The notes beneath the pieces are model-generated. The model worked only from the letters and a program-made list of their open reading frames with translations, was not told the origin of the DNA and did no database searches. This document shows, piece after piece, positions 5,301 to 7,949 of a DNA stretch of 7,949 bases; position 1 is the first letter of the stretch, and the number at the start of each line of letters is the position of its first letter. The stretch is taken from contig DNXA01000198.1 in the NCBI GenBank assembly GCA_003506065.1, forward strand, positions 941-8,889, read 5' to 3'. Made by a program: the position numbers and the translations under genes. This stretch comes from Actinomycetota bacterium. Its GTDB lineage: Bacteria; Actinomycetota; Actinomycetes; S36-B12.

Positions 5301-6404
5301 ATGTCTGAGCTGGCTGCCTTGCGCTCTGAGATTCGCGCCTTCATTCACGAGGAGCTGGCTCAACAGCGCTTCACGGCGCACTGTGACTCGTGGCTCACAT
5401 CCTTCGACCCAGACTTCAGTGCGCGGCTCGGCGAACGTGGACTCATCGGGCTGATGATTCCGATCCAATTCGGCGGGCGTGGTCTTGGTGTTGCCGAGCG
5501 GCTGGTCGTGAGCGAGGAACTGCTCGCTGCAGGAGCGCCCGTCGCCGCGCACTGGTTTGCTGAACGCCAGTTCGCTCCTTCCATTGTGCGACATGGCACG
5601 CCATCTCAACAGGCCGAATGGCTGCCCCGCGTCACCCGCGGCAAGGCGTGGATAGCGATCGGGCTGAGTGAAGCCGATGCTGGCTCGGATTTGGCAGCGA
5701 TTCGCACGCGCGCTGAGCAAGTCGATGGTGGCTGGGCGATCACTGGCGCCAAGCTCTGGTCAAGCGGAGCCCACACCGCTCACGCGATCGTCGTGCTTGC
5801 AAGGACAGGTGCCCAACGTCATGAAGGCTTGACCCAGTTCATCGTTCGGCTGCCCAATGCTGGAGTCCAGATTCGACCAATCCCCTTGATCAGCGGCGAA
5901 CACCACTTCAATGAGGTGGCCTTCGATCACGCATTCATTCCTGACTCCGACGTCCTTGGGCCGATCGGGAATGGCTGGACTCAGGCAATGCAGGAGTTGG
6001 CCTTCGAGCGAGCTGGGCCAGAGCGGTATCTGTCCACACTTCCCTTGCTGCAGGAACTGCTGAGCGGCCTGGGCCCCGATGCCGAGTCGGCGTCTGAACT
6101 GGGGCGATGCATAGCCGAGATCACGAGTTTCCGCGCAATCAACCAGCGAGTGGTTGAGCATCTTGCTACGGGTCAGACCTCAGCAATCGACATACCAATG
6201 CTGAAGTCGCTTGGCACCAGCTTCGAGCAGAGAACAGTGCAAATCGCACTGGATCTTGTTGCTGATTCCTCCCGAACAGCGCCTCCAATCACTGCCGCGC
6301 AGGGCCTGCTGCGCGAAGCGCAGTTCCAATCGCCCGGCTTCAGCATCCGCGGTGGAACCAATGAGGTCCTGCGCGGCATCATCAGCAAGGGACTGACCCG
6401 ATGA
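5301..6404 (+). CDS. Acyl-CoA dehydrogenase, FadE large-type subunit of a two-subunit enzyme
   Basis: A 367-residue FAD-dependent acyl-CoA dehydrogenase. The N-terminal helical domain (1-112) includes GLIGLMIPIQFGGRGLG (47-63). The middle beta-domain has the signature AIGLSEADAGSDL (119-131), then GWAITGAKLWSSGA (144-157), which bind the flavin and acyl-CoA. The C-terminal domain ends with IRGGTNEVLRGIIS (349-362). The glutamate at the medium-chain-enzyme position is glycine (G351), while E236 in AFERAG sits at the alternative helix-G position used by isovaleryl- and long-chain-type enzymes and is the likely base. The R-x-x-F-G and Q-x-x-G-G-x-G flavin motifs expected in the C-terminal half are absent here but present in the next protein. 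That is how mycobacterial alpha2beta2 FadE pairs (for example FadE28-FadE29, steroid side-chain enzymes) divide the site. A strong ribosome site precedes the ATG. The stop overlaps the next start by ATGA. Confidence 0.9.
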   Translation: MSELAALRSEIRAFIHEELAQQRFTAHCDSWLTSFDPDFSARLGERGLIGLMIPIQFGGRGLGVAERLVVSEELLAAGAPVAAHWFAERQFAPSIVRHGTPSQQAEWLPRVTRGKAWIAIGLSEADAGSDLAAIRTRAEQVDGGWAITGAKLWSSGAHTAHAIVVLARTGAQRHEGLTQFIVRLPNAGVQIRPIPLISGEHHFNEVAFDHAFIPDSDVLGPIGNGWTQAMQELAFERAGPERYLSTLPLLQELLSGLGPDAESASELGRCIAEITSFRAINQRVVEHLATGQTSAIDIPMLKSLGTSFEQRTVQIALDLVADSSRTAPPITAAQGLLREAQFQSPGFSIRGGTNEVLRGIISKGLTR

Positions 6405-7444
6405 GCACCCTTGACTGGTCGCAGACTCCCGAGCGCCTCGCACTTGCTGCAACCCTGCTGGCGATGTGCGACGGAAGCGACGAACGACTGATACGCGCAC
6501 TCGATGACGCCGGAATTCCGTGGATCGGCATTCCCGAAGCCGACGCAGGATCCGGCGGAGATGACGGTGACCTGGCAGCCGCGCTGCGCCTGCTGGCGGG
6601 CCAGGCCCGAAGCAGCAGTCTTGCGGAGACTGGATTCATTGGCGGGTGGGCCTTGCGGCAATGCGGTCATGCTGAACCCGATTCCCACCTCGCCCCAGCT
6701 TTCGACATCGGCACCGATGCGACTGCCATCGAGCGGGACGGCGCCTGGTTCATATCTGGCCACGCTTCGAACGTGCCGGGAGTCGCACACGCATCGCTGG
6801 TCTTGATCCCCGTACTGATAAGCGAGCGCTGGCAACTCGCCGCCATACCAATTGATCAGGCCGAGATCGTTGCCCATGCCAATCTCGCAGGTGAGAGCCG
6901 AGCAGAGCTGCACTTCTCCAATGCAAAAGCCGCGTTCCTTCTGCCGATTGCTTCTGATCTTGGCTGGATAGATCTCCATGCTCGACTTGGGCTGGCCAGG
7001 GCCATCCAGATTTCAGGAGCCCTCTTGGCGGTACGCGATATGACGGTGCAGTACGCAAGAACTCGTGAGCAGTTCGGCAAGCCGATCGCTGAACTGCAGG
7101 CTGTTGCTCACCTGCTGGCTGCCATCGCAGAGCAGGCGCTCCTGGCGGAGGCTGCAGTGGCGACCGCAATCAACTCGCCAACATCGTGGAACTGTGCCAT
7201 CGCGAAAAGCGTGGCATCACGTGCTGCACGAAGCGCGAGCGCTGCTGCACATCAGGTGCACGGGGCGATGGGGATGAGTCTGGAGTATCCACTCGGCTCG
7301 CTCACCACGCGCCTATGGTCATGGGCCGAGGAAGGTGGCCGTCCAGAAGCCTGGGAGCACTGGATCGGTCAGCGGTTCATGCAACAGGATCGACCGAACT
7401 TGTGGGAATCCATCGTCAATGCAATGGAAGGCGCAGACAGATGA
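6401..7444 (+). CDS. Acyl-CoA dehydrogenase, partner (second) subunit
   Basis: A 347-residue acyl-CoA dehydrogenase-family protein. The N-terminal half is poorly conserved: it lacks the T/S-E-x-x-A-G-S-D signature and has a shortened middle domain (about 100-180). The C-terminal half is typical: YARTREQFGKPIAELQAVAHLLA (218-240, with R222, F225 and G226), then AAHQVHGAMGMSLEYPL (282-298), matching the Q-x-x-G-G-x-G-x-x-x-E-y-P-l flavin-contact motif of the neighbouring subunit. It ends without the GGT-N-E-V-L-R loop, and no candidate base lies at the helix-G position (ARAIQISG, 199-206). It probably supplies the second half of the FAD site to the preceding FadE and is not active alone. The 4-bp ATGA overlaps on both sides point to coupled translation and fixed stoichiometry. 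The subunit model rests on motif distribution and known alpha2beta2 FadE enzymes. Confidence 0.85.
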   Translation: MSTLDWSQTPERLALAATLLAMCDGSDERLIRALDDAGIPWIGIPEADAGSGGDDGDLAAALRLLAGQARSSSLAETGFIGGWALRQCGHAEPDSHLAPAFDIGTDATAIERDGAWFISGHASNVPGVAHASLVLIPVLISERWQLAAIPIDQAEIVAHANLAGESRAELHFSNAKAAFLLPIASDLGWIDLHARLGLARAIQISGALLAVRDMTVQYARTREQFGKPIAELQAVAHLLAAIAEQALLAEAAVATAINSPTSWNCAIAKSVASRAARSASAAAHQVHGAMGMSLEYPLGSLTTRLWSWAEEGGRPEAWEHWIGQRFMQQDRPNLWESIVNAMEGADR

Positions 7445-7949
7445 CCGAGGACATTCTCTACTCCGTGACCAACGCCGTGGCAACGCTCACGTTGAACAGA
7501 CCCGCTCGGCGCAACGCCTTCACTTTGAGCATGGTGAATCTCTGGGCAGATCTTCTACTGCGCGCCGACGCGGATCCAGATGTCCGCGTCATCGTGATCA
7601 CTGGTGGCAATGAGGCCTTCTGCGCAGGAATCGATCTGGATGCGCTCGGGGCCGTGGACCCATCAGCCTTGGCACGTCGTGAGTTCCTCACCAAGGACAT
7701 CCATCGAGTGGCACTGACACTGGACCGCATCGACAAGCCAGTGATCGCGGCAGTGGCCGGTTCAGCTGTGGGCGCCGGCATGGACATGGCACTGATGTGT
7801 GACATGCGCATCGCTGCGGAATCGGCGAGATTCAGTGCGGCATACGTCCGGCTCGGAGTAGTGCCAGGCGACGGCGGCTGCTATTACCTCCCGCGCCTCA
7901 TCGGCACTGCCAAGGCCTTGGAATTGCTGCTCACCGGCGACACCGTGAC
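7441..7949 (+). CDS. Crotonase-family protein (enoyl-CoA hydratase/isomerase-like), truncated by window end
   Basis: The first 169 complete codons are visible; the 3' end lies beyond the window. The start overlaps the upstream stop (ATGA, 7441-7444). The crotonase fold is clear: LTLNRPARRNAF (16-27), oxyanion-hole segment AFCAGIDLDAL (59-69), AVAGSAVGAGMDMALMCDMRIA (104-125) and RLGVVPGDGGCYYLPRLIG (137-155). Both standard hydratase glutamates are replaced: the first by D115 (GAGMD) and the second by Y135 (AAYVRLG). An aspartate at the first site also occurs in dienoyl-CoA isomerases, but the second glutamate of that family is missing too. The protein may be an isomerase, a hydrolase or lyase, or a hydratase with other catalytic residues. 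It belongs to the dehydrogenase operon and should act on the same acyl-CoA series. The crotonase call is firm; the reaction is open. Confidence 0.88.
   Translation, partial: MTEDILYSVTNAVATLTLNRPARRNAFTLSMVNLWADLLLRADADPDVRVIVITGGNEAFCAGIDLDALGAVDPSALARREFLTKDIHRVALTLDRIDKPVIAAVAGSAVGAGMDMALMCDMRIAAESARFSAAYVRLGVVPGDGGCYYLPRLIGTAKALELLLTGDTV

Noticed and set aside
6173..6979. 268-codon minus-strand open frame across the two dehydrogenase genes
   Set aside because: It runs across the junction of two clearly coding plus-strand genes and has no domain-like sequence.

Overview
The window looks like a stretch of a GC-rich actinobacterial (Actinomycetota) chromosome. The grounds are high-GC codon use, GTG starts, ATGA-type 4-bp gene overlaps, a secreted Rpf/transglycosylase-like protein, a split-beta-barrel (PPOX/F420-type) flavin-fold protein and a FadE-FadE-EchA gene set of the kind common in mycobacteria and relatives. 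Nothing in the sequence fixes the genus. I saw no rRNA, tRNA, CRISPR, IS element or phage gene.

Layout. (1) 1-216: the 3' end of a small ABC-transporter ATPase gene, facing and overlapping by 8 bp an exodeoxyribonuclease III gene (209-1006, minus). (2) Just upstream of that, on the same strand, is a short secreted lysozyme/transglycosylase-like gene related to resuscitation-promoting factors (1034-1585, minus). (3) 1586-2008 is a 423-bp divergent intergenic region. Leftward it holds a Crp-type palindrome, a candidate promoter and a leader of about 250 nt with several perfect hairpins. Rightward it holds a perfect 16-bp inverted repeat just before the transporter gene. (4) 2009-4032: a DHA2-type 14-TM drug exporter overlapping its probable TetR-family repressor by 4 bp (GTGA). 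(5) 3983-5226 (minus): an enoyl-CoA hydratase gene followed after 2 bp by a PPOX/F420-type gene, whose 3' end overlaps the tetR gene tail-to-tail by 50 bp. (6) 5227-5300: a 74-bp divergent promoter region. (7) 5301-7949 (plus): two acyl-CoA dehydrogenase subunits and a second crotonase, all joined by ATGA overlaps; the last gene runs off the window.

How the genes may work together. The exporter and TetR protein look like a self-contained drug/efflux cassette autoregulated through the inverted repeat at 1974-1989. The divergent block from 3983 to the right edge looks like one acyl-CoA degradation locus: a two-subunit (alpha2beta2-type) acyl-CoA dehydrogenase introduces the double bond, a canonical enoyl-CoA hydratase hydrates it, and a second crotonase lacking the usual glutamates probably does something different. 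The substrate (fatty acid, steroid side chain, cyclic or aromatic acyl-CoA) cannot be read from this window.

The least explained parts are the regulated long leader of the Rpf-like gene, the two-subunit dehydrogenase with its divided cofactor motifs, and the non-canonical crotonase. No feature here clearly amounts to a wholly new system.
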